This document shows, piece after piece, positions 27,801 to 36,304 of a stretch of DNA of 64,000 nucleotides (its first letter is position 1; every line of letters starts with the position of its first letter). Made by a program: the position numbers and the translations under genes. Location of the stretch: positions 639,851 to 703,850 of the forward strand of contig NZ_WEGI01000002.1 in assembly GCF_009604425.1 (NCBI RefSeq), in the 5' to 3' direction. The notes beneath the pieces were generated by a model. The model was not told where the DNA came from. It was given only the letters and a program-made list of their open reading frames with translations, and searched no databases. Source of the stretch: Nocardia aurantia. GTDB lineage: Bacteria > Actinomycetota > Actinomycetes > Mycobacteriales > Mycobacteriaceae.

Positions 27801-30800
27801 CGTGCCTGCTCGCCCGCTGTCCCGGCACCTTGCAGCGAGCGCACAAGGGCGACAACTTCTATCGCCGGCTCTACGACCGCTCCGAAATGAAACGGGTGGT
27901 GGCGCGCGAACACACCTCGCTGCTGCCGACCAGGATCCGGCTCGAATACGAGACGAAATTCAAGGGATCCGGCGACGATCCCACCGCACCGAACGTGCTC
28001 GTCGCCACCCCCACCCTCGAAATGGGTATCGATATCGGCGACCTCTCGACGGTCATGCTTGGTTCGATGCCCCGGACGGTCGCTTCCTATCTGCAGCGGG
28101 TCGGGCGCGCCGGCCGTAGCACCGGAAACTCCCTCATATTGGCCTTCATTCGCGGGCGGGGTGAGCATCTGCCCAAGCTCTACGATCCGCTCTCGGTGAT
28201 CGACGGCAAGGTGCGGCCACCGGCGACCTTCCTCACCGCCGAGGAAATCCTGCAACGCCAGTACGTTGCCCACGTCATCGACCGGCTGGCGCGACAGCCC
28301 GGCGCATTGGATCCGCTCGACGCCCGCGCGGTACTGGGGAGTTTCGACGAGCACACGTGGATGGCGCAACTCATCCACGCCGCCGAAACCGGGGCCGCGA
28401 ACCTGCTCGACGGATTCCTCGGCCAATTCGGCGGGTTGCTCGACGGGACCGCTCGCGACGGGCTGCGCGCCTGGGCCTCGCCGGGCGTGGACGGCGAACC
28501 CGGCCCGCTCACCCGGCATCTGCGGGAGACCGTGCACCGCTGGAACCGGGACGTCACCGATCTCACCGATCGCCGGACCGCCGTCGACGCCGCGCTACCG
28601 GAGTTCGAGCAGCGCGCCACCTCCCCGGCGGCCACCGACGACGACCGCCGCAACCTGCGTACCGCGCGCGGCACACTGAGGTTGCTCCGCAAACACATCA
28701 GCGCCCTCACCGACGAGCACTGGGTCGGGGTGTTGGAACGCTATGGCGTGCTGCCCAATTACACGCTGCTCGATGATTCGGTCACGCTGGATGTCGGCAT
28801 CACCTGGATCGACGCGGAAACCAAGGAGATCCATGACGAGGCTGAGAGCTATCAGCGGGGCGCCCGCGTCGCCCTGACCGAACTGGCCCCCGGCTCCACC
28901 TTCTACGCCCAGGGTCTGGCCGTGCGGATCGACGCCGTCGATCTCGGCGGAGGCGCCGCCGCCATCCACACCTGGCGAATGTGCCCGCGTTGCGGGTGGG
29001 CCGATATCAGCGCGAACGGCGAACAGCCCCGACATCGGGGCAGTTGCCCGCGCTGCGGCGACGGTGCCGTCACCGACGTCAGCCAGCAGTTGCAGGTGCT
29101 GGAGATGTCGAAGGTGTCGGCGGAGGTGCGCCGCGACGAGGCCGCCATCACCGACTCGCGCGACGAGCGCCACCGCGAGGTGTACTCCGTGGTCACCGCT
29201 GCCGATATCGACCCCGGGAATGTCGCCCGGCGCTGGTTCGCCACGGAACACGCCTTCGGCGCAGAATACTTGCGCCGCATCGACATTCGCTGGCTCAACG
29301 TGGGCCGGCGTACTTCCCAGGGCGTCCGGCGCACCATCGCGGGCACCGACGTGACCACCGGCCTGTTCCGGGTGTGCTCGGGCTGCGGGCAGCTCGACCG
29401 GATAGCCGGCCGGAACGAGATCTACGAGCACCGCAGCTGGTGCCGGTACCGCAAAGCCACCGACGAACACCACGTCCGAGATATCGCGCTGGCACGCACG
29501 CTACGTACCCAGGCGGTCTTGCTTCACGTGCCGCCGGAACTGCGCTACGACACTTTCGCGTATCCCAGCCTGAGCGCGGCCGTCCTCCTCGGTCTGCGCG
29601 AGGTGATCGGTGGCGCGCCCGAACACCTCGACGTCGTCGCCGTCCCCGATGCCCTCTACGCACCCAATCAACACGCCCTGCTCATCCATGACACCGTGCC
29701 CGGCGGCACCGGCTACCTGGCCGAATTCGCCGACCCGAACAAGGTGTGGTCGGCTCTGGTCGCGGCCCGTGCGGTACTGCACAGCTGCTCGTGCGCGACC
29801 GAGTCGCGGCTGGCCTGTCACAACTGCCTGCTGCCGTTCACCCCGCCGAACGAGCTGGACAAGGTCTCCCGGAAGACGGCAGTGAAGATCCTCGACACGA
29901 TCCTCGACGCCCAGGACAGCGACCCGGCGTGGGATCGATGGTCGCAGTCGATCGTGGACGAAACACCGGACAATCGCGTCGGCAGCCCGGAGTCGCCACT
30001 CGAACGCCGCTTCTACCAGGCTTTCCTGGAGCGGCTGCGCACGCTCGGCGCCACGATCAAGGAGACCCCGGGCACCTACGCCAACAAGGCCACCATCACC
30101 ATCCCCGGTCCGACCATCCGCACCTGGACGCTCACCCCACAGATGCAGATGGGCAACAGCCTGCCCGACTACGAATTGAAAACCTCGGACCCCGAGATTC
30201 CGATCATCGCCATCTTCGCCGACGGCCGTGAATATCACGCCGTACCAGACCGTAACCGGGTGGCCGACGACGCGCGCAAACGCGCCATTCTCCGCTCGGG
30301 CGGAGTCATGGTCTGGTCGTTCTGCCACCAGGACCTGGAACGCTTCGAAGCGCGGCAACCCGTCACCCCGTCCTGGTACTCGGCACAGCTGAGCCGAATC
30401 ATGCTGCAGCAGGGCAATTTACGCCGACCGCTGACCGACCTGCTGCTCGCCGACCCGATCACTCAATTGTTCGGGTTCCTGACCGATCCCGACATCGAGG
30501 AGTGGGCGAAGGTCGGGCATTGGCTGCCACTGATGTTCATGCGCGAACACCGCGGCAGAGGTGACAGTTCCGGACTCGCCGAATGGGCGCTGGCCCTGCT
30601 CGACAACCATGACTCGGCGATCCCGGCGGGCGACCACGCGTGCGCTTCGTACACCGACGGACCACTGACCGTCACCGCGGCGATACGACCGGACACCGCA
30701 ACCGTTTCCGCCGTCCTCGTGCTCGACGACCGGGACGCCGCGCTCGGCACCGGCGACGGTTGGCGGGAATGGCTGCGCTTGTCGAACTGGTTCGGCCTGC

Positions 30801-31165
30801 GCGATACCCACCTGGTGACCACGCGCAGCCTGGTGACGGGTGACACCGCCGCGCCGGAGCCGCGCGCCGACACCCTCGCCGGCGAATTGCCGCCGCACTG
30901 GCAGACGCTCTACGACACGAGCATCTCCGACGCCGAACGAGCGCTGGTCCTGGACCTGGCTGCGGCCGGCACCCCCGTGCCCGAGCAGGGCTTCGAAACC
31001 GACGACGGCGAGGTCATCGACATCGCCTGGCCCGGCGCGCGCGTCGGGGTGCTGTTCGACGGCGGCGACGCCGCGCCCAATACGCTGGCCGATCAGGGCT
31101 GGACGATCTGCCCGCCGGAGACGGCACCGATCATCACCGCCCTGATCGCGAACGGAGTGATGTGA
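24818..31165 (+). CDS. Giant DEAD/DEAH helicase with DUF1998 domain (DrmA-DrmB-like fusion) and nuclease-like C-terminus
   Basis: A 2115-residue SF2 protein. Walker A TTGTGSGKTES is at about 104-114, the DExH box LDEFHTYDG near 234, SATLGG near 290, and the C-terminal helicase lobe has ATPTLEMGIDIGDL near 1065 and QRVGRAGRS near 1093. Several paired-cysteine motifs suggest zinc sites (CRHCG, CPAC, CEVC, CPRCG...CPRCG, CSGCG). The DUF1998/MZB module with HDTVPGGTGYLAEF and CSCATESRLACHNC lies at about 1625-1670. After it, SPLERRF, PDYELKT, FADGREYH and DDARKR (about 1722-1820) resemble a PD-(D/E)XK/Vsr-like fold, followed by a second weak copy near the end. The order helicase then DUF1998 is what DISARM splits into DrmA and DrmB; DruE of Druantia is an alternative relative. 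The stop overlaps the UvrD gene start. Confidence 0.85.
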   Translation: MGALLPTLQANHLREGLTDYLATTFALTDPDTQAALIDFVGEPRTGMFKGPYLRLRLPFAPARGNWGMHLDWLPQGFVPYGHQAEAFGRLSTKFQPRPLPTLVTTGTGSGKTESFLIPILDHVLRAKKRGVAGMKALIIYPMNALANDQEQRLARLIATHPELAGVTAGLYTGEQSSGGRTLVSADGLITDRRLMHDSPPDILLTNYKMLDHLLLRPDRAAMWRQSAESLQYVVLDEFHTYDGAQGTDVAMLLRRLGLAVKSYWTDATNVSAAGRARPLGRITPVATSATLGGDGEPTAMLDFAHEVFGEHFPAESLVKETRLESDAWLLDRATKLDALYQPIVPAVEEAVAFLTALKETAPSNGHLTAAVLATLFERGGDQPPGLRELASELRRLDEAEQLDLLKKHNVFGQLVKRCEKAVSLAELASAVLPAPSAERDNPRAQATRQRYLDFVFAALSHLRAEIGRSALNVDVHLWVRELSRIDRELAVTARFRWADDGVPEGVDVEYQPALFCRHCGRSGWGVRMAPTGEVLDPDQDSVRSLHLTGDARIRALISAPLEAQLGTAVDGLRWLLVDKRELSDETPDPESPEVLEGHALPVLMLHGPAAEEDSRKDVCPACNTADGIRFLGSAVATQLSVALSNMFGDAELAADEKKALMFTDSVQDAAHRAGFVQARSHTLSLRSTLRNALGAKVFGANAAAVLTLTELCEAVIERAGDDPARRYHLLAPDIVEHDEFVAFWQRDARIDQRRSALRKVKQRVQFDIDLEFGLQSRLGRTLELTGSVVAEVDLGSPARVASLGGQALAGAEYQLAVSEPDTAAITRWVRGTVERMRTQGAILHDWLAAFVRHDANRRYIWGGRPRGVGMPAFPKGRPAPAFPAVGARTVPDGFDAITAPSSWYARWASRCLGVSAFEGGFLARSLFTVLAEQRIVITVTTEKSLTAYQLSDSGIMVGAPDLADLQAGRHLLVCEVCRTQNPGSTAVVDQLEGAPCLLARCPGTLQRAHKGDNFYRRLYDRSEMKRVVAREHTSLLPTRIRLEYETKFKGSGDDPTAPNVLVATPTLEMGIDIGDLSTVMLGSMPRTVASYLQRVGRAGRSTGNSLILAFIRGRGEHLPKLYDPLSVIDGKVRPPATFLTAEEILQRQYVAHVIDRLARQPGALDPLDARAVLGSFDEHTWMAQLIHAAETGAANLLDGFLGQFGGLLDGTARDGLRAWASPGVDGEPGPLTRHLRETVHRWNRDVTDLTDRRTAVDAALPEFEQRATSPAATDDDRRNLRTARGTLRLLRKHISALTDEHWVGVLERYGVLPNYTLLDDSVTLDVGITWIDAETKEIHDEAESYQRGARVALTELAPGSTFYAQGLAVRIDAVDLGGGAAAIHTWRMCPRCGWADISANGEQPRHRGSCPRCGDGAVTDVSQQLQVLEMSKVSAEVRRDEAAITDSRDERHREVYSVVTAADIDPGNVARRWFATEHAFGAEYLRRIDIRWLNVGRRTSQGVRRTIAGTDVTTGLFRVCSGCGQLDRIAGRNEIYEHRSWCRYRKATDEHHVRDIALARTLRTQAVLLHVPPELRYDTFAYPSLSAAVLLGLREVIGGAPEHLDVVAVPDALYAPNQHALLIHDTVPGGTGYLAEFADPNKVWSALVAARAVLHSCSCATESRLACHNCLLPFTPPNELDKVSRKTAVKILDTILDAQDSDPAWDRWSQSIVDETPDNRVGSPESPLERRFYQAFLERLRTLGATIKETPGTYANKATITIPGPTIRTWTLTPQMQMGNSLPDYELKTSDPEIPIIAIFADGREYHAVPDRNRVADDARKRAILRSGGVMVWSFCHQDLERFEARQPVTPSWYSAQLSRIMLQQGNLRRPLTDLLLADPITQLFGFLTDPDIEEWAKVGHWLPLMFMREHRGRGDSSGLAEWALALLDNHDSAIPAGDHACASYTDGPLTVTAAIRPDTATVSAVLVLDDRDAALGTGDGWREWLRLSNWFGLRDTHLVTTRSLVTGDTAAPEPRADTLAGELPPHWQTLYDTSISDAERALVLDLAAAGTPVPEQGFETDDGEVIDIAWPGARVGVLFDGGDAAPNTLADQGWTICPPETAPIITALIANGVM

Positions 31166-33378
31166 TGGCCAACATCGTGATGATGAACCAGAGCAAGGCG
31201 CTCGCCAAGCTCGACGGATCCCTGGTCCAGCGGGTCTTCAGCTTTCTGGACAAATTGCAGACCGACGACACCACCCTCGGATTGCACATCGAGCCGATCA
31301 AGGGTGCCGTGGACCGGCGGGTCCGCACGGGCCGGGTCGACCAGAATCATCGCGCCGTGCTGTTCCGGGTCGACCCGAAGGAGGGTGGCACCACCTACGT
31401 CTACATGGGGACCTGGAAGCACGACGTCGCCAACTCCCTCGCCGAGCGCGCGGTCCTCCGGGTCAACCCGGTGAACGGCATCCTCGAAGGCGTCGTGACG
31501 GAATCTGTCGAGGACACGACCGACCCGACCCCGCCGCGCTCGGTCGAATCGCCGACGGAGTCCGCCCGAGGCTTTCTGGCCGAGGCAGGATTCACGCTGT
31601 CGGACCTCACCCACCGACTCGGCATCGATGCCTCCTTGGCCGGACGCGCACTGGCCGCCGCCGACGACTTCGAACTCAACGACATCGCCGCGCGGGCATC
31701 CGGCTGGCAGGCCGATGCACTACTCGAATTGGGTTGCGGCACCGGCATAGACGACATTCGAGACAAATTCCGGTTCAGCGAGGTTCCCGTCGACACGACG
31801 GTGGACGAGGACGACCGCATCATCCGGGCACTCGACCGGCTGGCCTCGAAGATGCAGTTCACGTACATCGAAGGCAGCGACGAGTTGCGGCGTGTCATCG
31901 AAGGCGGTGATTTCGCGGCCTGGCGGATCTTCCTGCATCCGGAGCAACGCGAATACGCGGAGAAGGACTACAGCGGGCCCTTCCGGCTCTCCGGTGGTGC
32001 CGGCACGGGCAAAACCGTGGTCGCCATCCACCGCGCCCGTAACCTGCTGACCCGCAACCCGAACGCCCGAATCGTGCTCACCACGTTCAACAAAACCCTC
32101 GCCAAGAATCTCGAAACCGACCTCGCCGCACTGGAACCCGGCATCAGAATCGCGAAGAGGCTCGGCGAACCCGGCATCTACGTCGAAGGAATCGACAAAC
32201 TCGCAAATGATGTCGTACGGCAAGCCGCCGAGATCGGACCCGCGACCGAAGCCGTACTCGGCATCCGAACCGAAGTTCCCGTTGCGCGCACGAAGAAGGA
32301 TCAGGTGTGGCGGGAAATCGTCGACACCATCGCAACCGGCCTCGAACCGAGGCTCGCGACGCCCTGGTTTCTCGACACCGAATACACCTCGGTCGTCCTC
32401 GCCAACAAGGTGACCACACTCGAGCAGTACGCGCGGGTCTCCCGAGCCGGCCGGGGTGTGCGACTCTCGAGACCACAGCGCATCGCGGTATGGAAACTCG
32501 TGGAGGCCTACCGGCGCCGCAGCCGCATGGACGAAACACTGAGCTTCCCAGAGGTTCTGGCGATCGCGGCAGAGCACCTGCAGCAGCGGGCGAGCACTGC
32601 CGCCGACCGCCCGGCCGACCATGTCATCGTCGACGAAGCCCAGGACCTGCACGCGGCGCACTGGCTGATGCTGCGCGCCCTGGTCGCCGAAGCCCCCAAT
32701 GACCTGTTCCTCGCCGAGGACTCCCACCAGCGCATCTACGGGCAACCCGTGGTACTCGGCCGCCTCGGCATCAAGATCGTCGGCCGTTCCCGCCGACTGA
32801 CCCTCAACTATCGGACCACCGCACAGAACCTGGCCTTCGCCATCGGCATCCTCACCGGCGCCGAATACCACGATTTGGAGGCCGCCCCGGAATCCGCAGC
32901 CGAGTACCGATCAGCACGCACCGGACCCAAACCAATACTGCGCCAATGCAATTCCGTATCCGAGGAGTTACGGACCGTCGCCGAGCAACTCCAAGAATGG
33001 ATGTCCGACCCATCGATCGACCCCTCCACCGTCGCCGTACTCACTCGTGGGGTCGGCGACCGCAGTCAACTGGTCCGAGCCCTCGCCGAGCGCGGCATCA
33101 GCGCCCGTGCCTTGGACGACAACCCAGCAATCCCCGGCCACGTCCAAATCCTGACGATGCACCGATCCAAGGGAATGGAATTCTCCCGAGTGATCCTGAC
33201 CGGCATCGACGAAGCCCACGTACCGGCAAAGGCCGGTCTACTGGGAGTACCCGAGGAAGAACTGACCGAGGCCCGCCTCCGGGAGCGCTCCCTGCTCTAC
33301 GTCGCAGCCAGCCGCGCCCGTGACCAGGTGGTCGTCACGTGGAGCGGACGCAGATCGGAACTCCTCGGAAAGTCGTGA
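31162..33378 (+). CDS. UvrD/REP-type SF1 helicase with RelE/ParE-like N-terminal domain
   Basis: A 738-residue protein. Residues 1-100 look like a RelE/ParE toxin fold (basic 'DRRVRTGRVDQNHRAVLFRV', then YVYMGTWKHDVAN). The SF1 helicase core follows: Walker A SGGAGTGKTVVA near 277, motif II DEAQDLHAAHW near 490, NYRTTAQNLA (motif IV region) near 547, and the final motifs TMHRSKGMEF near 665 and LLYVAASRARDQ near 712. UvrD-type proteins unwind DNA 3' to 5'. GTG at 31162 or ATG at 31165 overlaps the preceding stop, so it is the last gene of the defence operon. It sits where DrmC (PLD nuclease) would be expected in a class 1 DISARM system. Confidence 0.85.
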   Translation: MMANIVMMNQSKALAKLDGSLVQRVFSFLDKLQTDDTTLGLHIEPIKGAVDRRVRTGRVDQNHRAVLFRVDPKEGGTTYVYMGTWKHDVANSLAERAVLRVNPVNGILEGVVTESVEDTTDPTPPRSVESPTESARGFLAEAGFTLSDLTHRLGIDASLAGRALAAADDFELNDIAARASGWQADALLELGCGTGIDDIRDKFRFSEVPVDTTVDEDDRIIRALDRLASKMQFTYIEGSDELRRVIEGGDFAAWRIFLHPEQREYAEKDYSGPFRLSGGAGTGKTVVAIHRARNLLTRNPNARIVLTTFNKTLAKNLETDLAALEPGIRIAKRLGEPGIYVEGIDKLANDVVRQAAEIGPATEAVLGIRTEVPVARTKKDQVWREIVDTIATGLEPRLATPWFLDTEYTSVVLANKVTTLEQYARVSRAGRGVRLSRPQRIAVWKLVEAYRRRSRMDETLSFPEVLAIAAEHLQQRASTAADRPADHVIVDEAQDLHAAHWLMLRALVAEAPNDLFLAEDSHQRIYGQPVVLGRLGIKIVGRSRRLTLNYRTTAQNLAFAIGILTGAEYHDLEAAPESAAEYRSARTGPKPILRQCNSVSEELRTVAEQLQEWMSDPSIDPSTVAVLTRGVGDRSQLVRALAERGISARALDDNPAIPGHVQILTMHRSKGMEFSRVILTGIDEAHVPAKAGLLGVPEEELTEARLRERSLLYVAASRARDQVVVTWSGRRSELLGKS

Positions 33379-33545
33379 GCTCGACCCGACCTCCGTCGTC
33401 GATCCCGGTCGCCCGTGGTGGTGAACTGGTCGTGTCGATCGCCCCGCCGCACCACTCCAACGCGGCTGCCATCCTCGATGTGTACGCCGCTGTCGAACCC
33501 CATCCGAGCTTTGCCGCGGATGGGACCGGACCGGGATTTCGTTCG

Positions 33546-34562
33546 TCAATTCGGCTTCCCACAGCATTTCTTGTATTTACGGCCCGAACCACACCAGCAT
33601 TGCTCGTTGCGGCCCGGCGGCCACACCAGCGCCTGGCCGCGCCGCGCAAGTTCGGCCGCATACGCCGCGCGCGCCGACGAATCCAGCGGATCCACGCCGT
33701 GGTCGGCCACATACCCGGCGAAGCCGGCCGCGGTGGCCACGGCGACCCGCGGCGACATGCCCGGATCGATAGCCCGCAGCTGGAGCTCAACCGACGCCAG
33801 GTGCTCGTCGTGACTGCCGTACTCGTCCGCCGGTCTCGGCCACCGGCGATCCACCTCCGACAATTCCTCGGCTGGGAAATACAACACCGCCACCGATACC
33901 GGTTCCGGCCCCTGCGGCCGGAACCGCTGATTCACCTGCTCCAGCACAGACGCTTGGTCCGCATCGACCCGCAGGTCAGCAGCATCTTCCGGCAATCCCA
34001 GCGCCCGGCGCACCCGCCCCCGCCCACCGCTGAGACGAAACCGGCCCAGACGATGCTCCGGATCATCACCGCCCATCCGCAACCGAGTCAGACCCGCCTC
34101 GAACCACCGCAACGCAGCGTCGAACTCGCCGCGCTCCTCGAACATCTCACCCACGAGTTCGTACGCCGAAAAATCCTCCGGACCTTCATCGAAAACTGTC
34201 CCGAGCAGCTTCCGCCCCGCCTGTTGGTCACCGTGGTCCATCAGGAACAGCGCGTACCACACTCGGGCACCGCCACCGGCGACCTCGCCACCGTCAGCGA
34301 TCGCATCCAGATATCGGCGCCGCGCCCGCACCAGATCACCGGCCAGGACCCAGTACGAGGCGGCTTCATTCAGATTCTGGGCCCGCTCGCGCGGATCTCC
34401 GGCCTCCCCTTCGTCTTCATACTCGAGCGCCAACTCCTCCGGCGCTGGACCAGCCGCGCGGAACTGGCCGGCCAACACCTCCAGCTCTGCGGTCAGCCGT
34501 GCGTTCTCCCGACGCAGCGCCTCGAGTTCCGCGCGCTCCGAACCAGACGAACCCTCGGACAT
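33546..34562 (-). CDS. SEC-C metal-binding motif protein with helical repeats
   Basis: A 338-residue protein. The N-terminus is a short coiled coil (SERAELEALRRENARLTAEL). The middle contains TPR-like helices (AASYWVLAGDLVRARRRYLDA, FEERGEFDAALRWFEAG). The C-terminus ends in the SEC-C zinc motif CWCGSGRKYKKCCG, known from SecA and from many uncharacterised proteins. Function is unknown; SEC-C proteins bind zinc and often contact nucleic acid or ribosomal partners. It is convergent with the UvrD gene (167 bp between stops) and may mark the edge of the island. Confidence 0.8.
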   Translation of the reverse strand: MSEGSSGSERAELEALRRENARLTAELEVLAGQFRAAGPAPEELALEYEDEGEAGDPRERAQNLNEAASYWVLAGDLVRARRRYLDAIADGGEVAGGGARVWYALFLMDHGDQQAGRKLLGTVFDEGPEDFSAYELVGEMFEERGEFDAALRWFEAGLTRLRMGGDDPEHRLGRFRLSGGRGRVRRALGLPEDAADLRVDADQASVLEQVNQRFRPQGPEPVSVAVLYFPAEELSEVDRRWPRPADEYGSHDEHLASVELQLRAIDPGMSPRVAVATAAGFAGYVADHGVDPLDSSARAAYAAELARRGQALVWPPGRNEQCWCGSGRKYKKCCGKPN

Positions 34563-35085
34563 CGAGCTTCCTTTCCACCGAATCGAGCCGCACCCGTCCG
34601 ATCGGGCGCAGGATCAAGCTAACGCCTACCGCGCCGGCACCAGCATCGGACCCACAACCGGCTCGAACAGCAAGGGAGACAACCGGAATGAGGACCGCTG
34701 TGCTTGACACTCGCATCGCGCTGGGTGCACTGCGACTCGGCTTCCAAGCCGACGCCGAGAATGCATGACCGAGGCTTCCCGGGTGCTCTCTCAGGTGAGA
34801 CACTGACGACTCGGCTATCGATCCTGATCAACGAGGACGCCGACGTGACCGTCCGGCAACTCCCCCGCGAGAATCCGCTCGGCCTGACGACGATGGTCCC
34901 GAATCTGCTCAGGCGACAGCTCGACCCTGATGGGCTGCGGCGAATCGCTGGTGAGTGCGCTCACGCTCACCGTTCGTCTTCCATCCGAAGGCCGACTTCC
35001 GTAGACCTGGCATCGACCTGCGCAAGTCCGAACGTATGCCGGTGCCCCCCACCTCACGAAGCGGCCTCCCCCACAAGGCCGGCAA
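34563..35085. other. Gene-poor stretch between the SEC-C gene and tRNA-Val
   Basis: No convincing full gene is present. Two short frames are worth noting. A 26-codon plus-strand frame at 34688-34768 (MRTAVLDTRIALGALRLGFQ) has GGGAGA upstream. A 51-codon minus-strand frame at 34815-34970, starting at GTG, encodes PIRVELSPEQIRDHRRQAER to GVLVDQDR. Both could be remnants of larger genes lost beside the tRNA. Confidence 0.4.
34815..34970 (-). CDS. Possible small hypothetical protein or gene remnant
   Basis: A 51-residue frame from GTG to TAG with a hydrophilic, plausible composition (RVELSPEQIRDHRRQAERIL). The length, lack of a clear ribosome binding site and isolated position make it uncertain. 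It could be the 3' end of a gene whose 5' part has been lost. Confidence 0.25.
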   Translation of the reverse strand: MSVSALTSDSPQPIRVELSPEQIRDHRRQAERILAGELPDGHVGVLVDQDR

Positions 35086-35160
35086 TGGTGGACGCAGAGG
35101 GGATCGAACCCCCGACCGCTGGTGTGTAAAACCAGTGCTCTACCGCTGAGCTATACGTCC
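35086..35160 (-). tRNA. tRNA-Val (anticodon UAC)
   Basis: The complement folds as a complete cloverleaf. The acceptor stem GGACGTA pairs with TGCGTCC (one G-T pair), the D arm is GCTC...GAGC, the anticodon stem CTGGT/ACCAG carries the loop TTTACAC (anticodon TAC), and the T arm is GGGGG-TTCGATC-CCCTC. CCA is encoded after the discriminator A. It reads codon GUA. Its 3' end points left, toward the defence island, the orientation used by integrating elements at tRNA genes; no second copy of the tRNA 3' end was found. Confidence 0.95.
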
Positions 35161-35223
35161 GGATCCCGCCGGTGGGTGACGGCCGACCGACGGAGAGGGA
35201 AACGCGGTGTGGACCGCGGTGGT

Positions 35224-35688
35224 TTACGAATCTAACGCAGCGAGCGCCTTCTCCCAAGCCGCCTGGTCACGGGCCTCACCGGGGCCGTTCATCTCGGCGA
35301 AACGGATGATGCCGTCCTTGTCGACCACGAAGGTGCCGCGGTTCGCGAAGCCCGTGGCGTCGTTGAAGACGCCGTAGGACTGCGCGACCGCGCCGTGCGG
35401 CCAGAAGTCCGACAGCAGCGGGAAGGTGTAGCCCTGCTCGGCGGCCCAGATCTTGTGGGTCGGCGACGCGCCGACCGAGATCGCCAGGATCTCGGCGCTG
35501 TCGTTCTGGAACTTGGGCAGTTCGTCGCGCACCTTGCACAGCTCACCCTGGCAGATACCGGTGAAGGCGAGCGGGTAGAACACCACCAGGACGTTCTTCT
35601 CACCCCGGTAGTCGGACAGGCTGACTTCCTGGTTGTTCTGATCCTTCAGCGTGAAATCCGGCGCGGCCGTGCCCACTTCGAGCGGCAT
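35224..35688 (-). CDS. ahpE: One-cysteine peroxiredoxin AhpE
   Basis: A 154-residue thioredoxin-fold peroxidase that is near-colinear with M. tuberculosis AhpE (Rv2238c). The peroxidatic cysteine is Cys46 in AFTGICQGEL, preceded by the conserved VVFYPLAFTG. LLSDFWPHGAVAQSYGVFN and RGTFVVDKDGIIRFAEM are highly conserved. A second cysteine, Cys51, follows closely (GELC); AhpE itself is a 1-Cys enzyme, so this may alter recycling. It reduces hydrogen peroxide, peroxynitrite and fatty-acid hydroperoxides in the cytosol using mycothiol/mycoredoxin. It is downstream of the DUF3052 gene on the same strand. Confidence 0.93.
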   Translation of the reverse strand: MPLEVGTAAPDFTLKDQNNQEVSLSDYRGEKNVLVVFYPLAFTGICQGELCKVRDELPKFQNDSAEILAISVGASPTHKIWAAEQGYTFPLLSDFWPHGAVAQSYGVFNDATGFANRGTFVVDKDGIIRFAEMNGPGEARDQAAWEKALAALDS

Positions 35689-35765
35689 GCGGATTCCCCT
35701 CTCGTCTCGGGTTCGCGGGGCGGGGAAAAGTGCCCGCCCCCGGAGAAACCTTAGCCGCGTGGCGA

Positions 35766-36188
35766 TCAGCGCTGCTTCGAGGGCGTCTTGGGCTGCATCA
35801 GTTTTGTGCCGGTCCAGGACCCCAGACTCACCGGTGTGGTCGACGTCAGGCCCGCAGTGGGTGCGGATTCGGCGATCTCGCTGGGGTCCACATGCCCGGA
35901 CTGCCCGGTCTTGGGTGTCAGCACCCAGACCACGCCGTCGTCGGCCAGCGGTCCGATGGCGTCCATGAGGGCGTCGACCAGATCACCGTCGCCGTCACGC
36001 CACCAGAGCAGGGCGACGTCGACGACCTCGTCGGTCTCCTCGTCCAGCAGGTCGGAGCCGGTCACCTCCTCGACCTCGTCCCTGAGGGCGTCGTCGGTGT
36101 CCTCATCCCAGCCCAACTCCTGGACCGACATGCCGTGTGAGATGCCAAGCTTCTGAGCGTAGTTCTGCGCGTCCGCCGCGGCGACCAC
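35766..36188 (-). CDS. DUF3052 family protein (Rv2239c homologue)
   Basis: About 140 residues, acidic, corresponding to the conserved actinobacterial DUF3052 family of unknown function (Rv2239c in M. tuberculosis). Recognisable segments are QNYAQKLGISHGMSVQELGW, VDVALLWWRDGDGDLVDALMD and DDGVVWVLTPKTGQSGHVDP. GTG at 36188 is preferred because GAGGAGG lies 8 bp upstream; an ATG at 36236 lacks a site. It is flanked by ahpE and a lipoprotein gene in the same order as in mycobacteria. Confidence 0.8.
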   Translation of the reverse strand: MVAAADAQNYAQKLGISHGMSVQELGWDEDTDDALRDEVEEVTGSDLLDEETDEVVDVALLWWRDGDGDLVDALMDAIGPLADDGVVWVLTPKTGQSGHVDPSEIAESAPTAGLTSTTPVSLGSWTGTKLMQPKTPSKQR

Positions 36189-36304
36189 GGTGGTCTCCTC
36201 CTCAACTCCCGACAATATGTAGTTGCAAGCGAACATGGTTATCCGCCCCAGCGCAAGCCGATCCGCCGGATTCCGCCCCGAAATGTCGCGTATCAGCGTG
36301 ATTC

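Noticed and set aside
33297..33503. Minus-strand frame after the UvrD gene (GVHIEDGSRVGVVRRGDRHD)
   Set aside because: It is short, overlaps the UvrD 3' end and has no start signal. At most it is a remnant.
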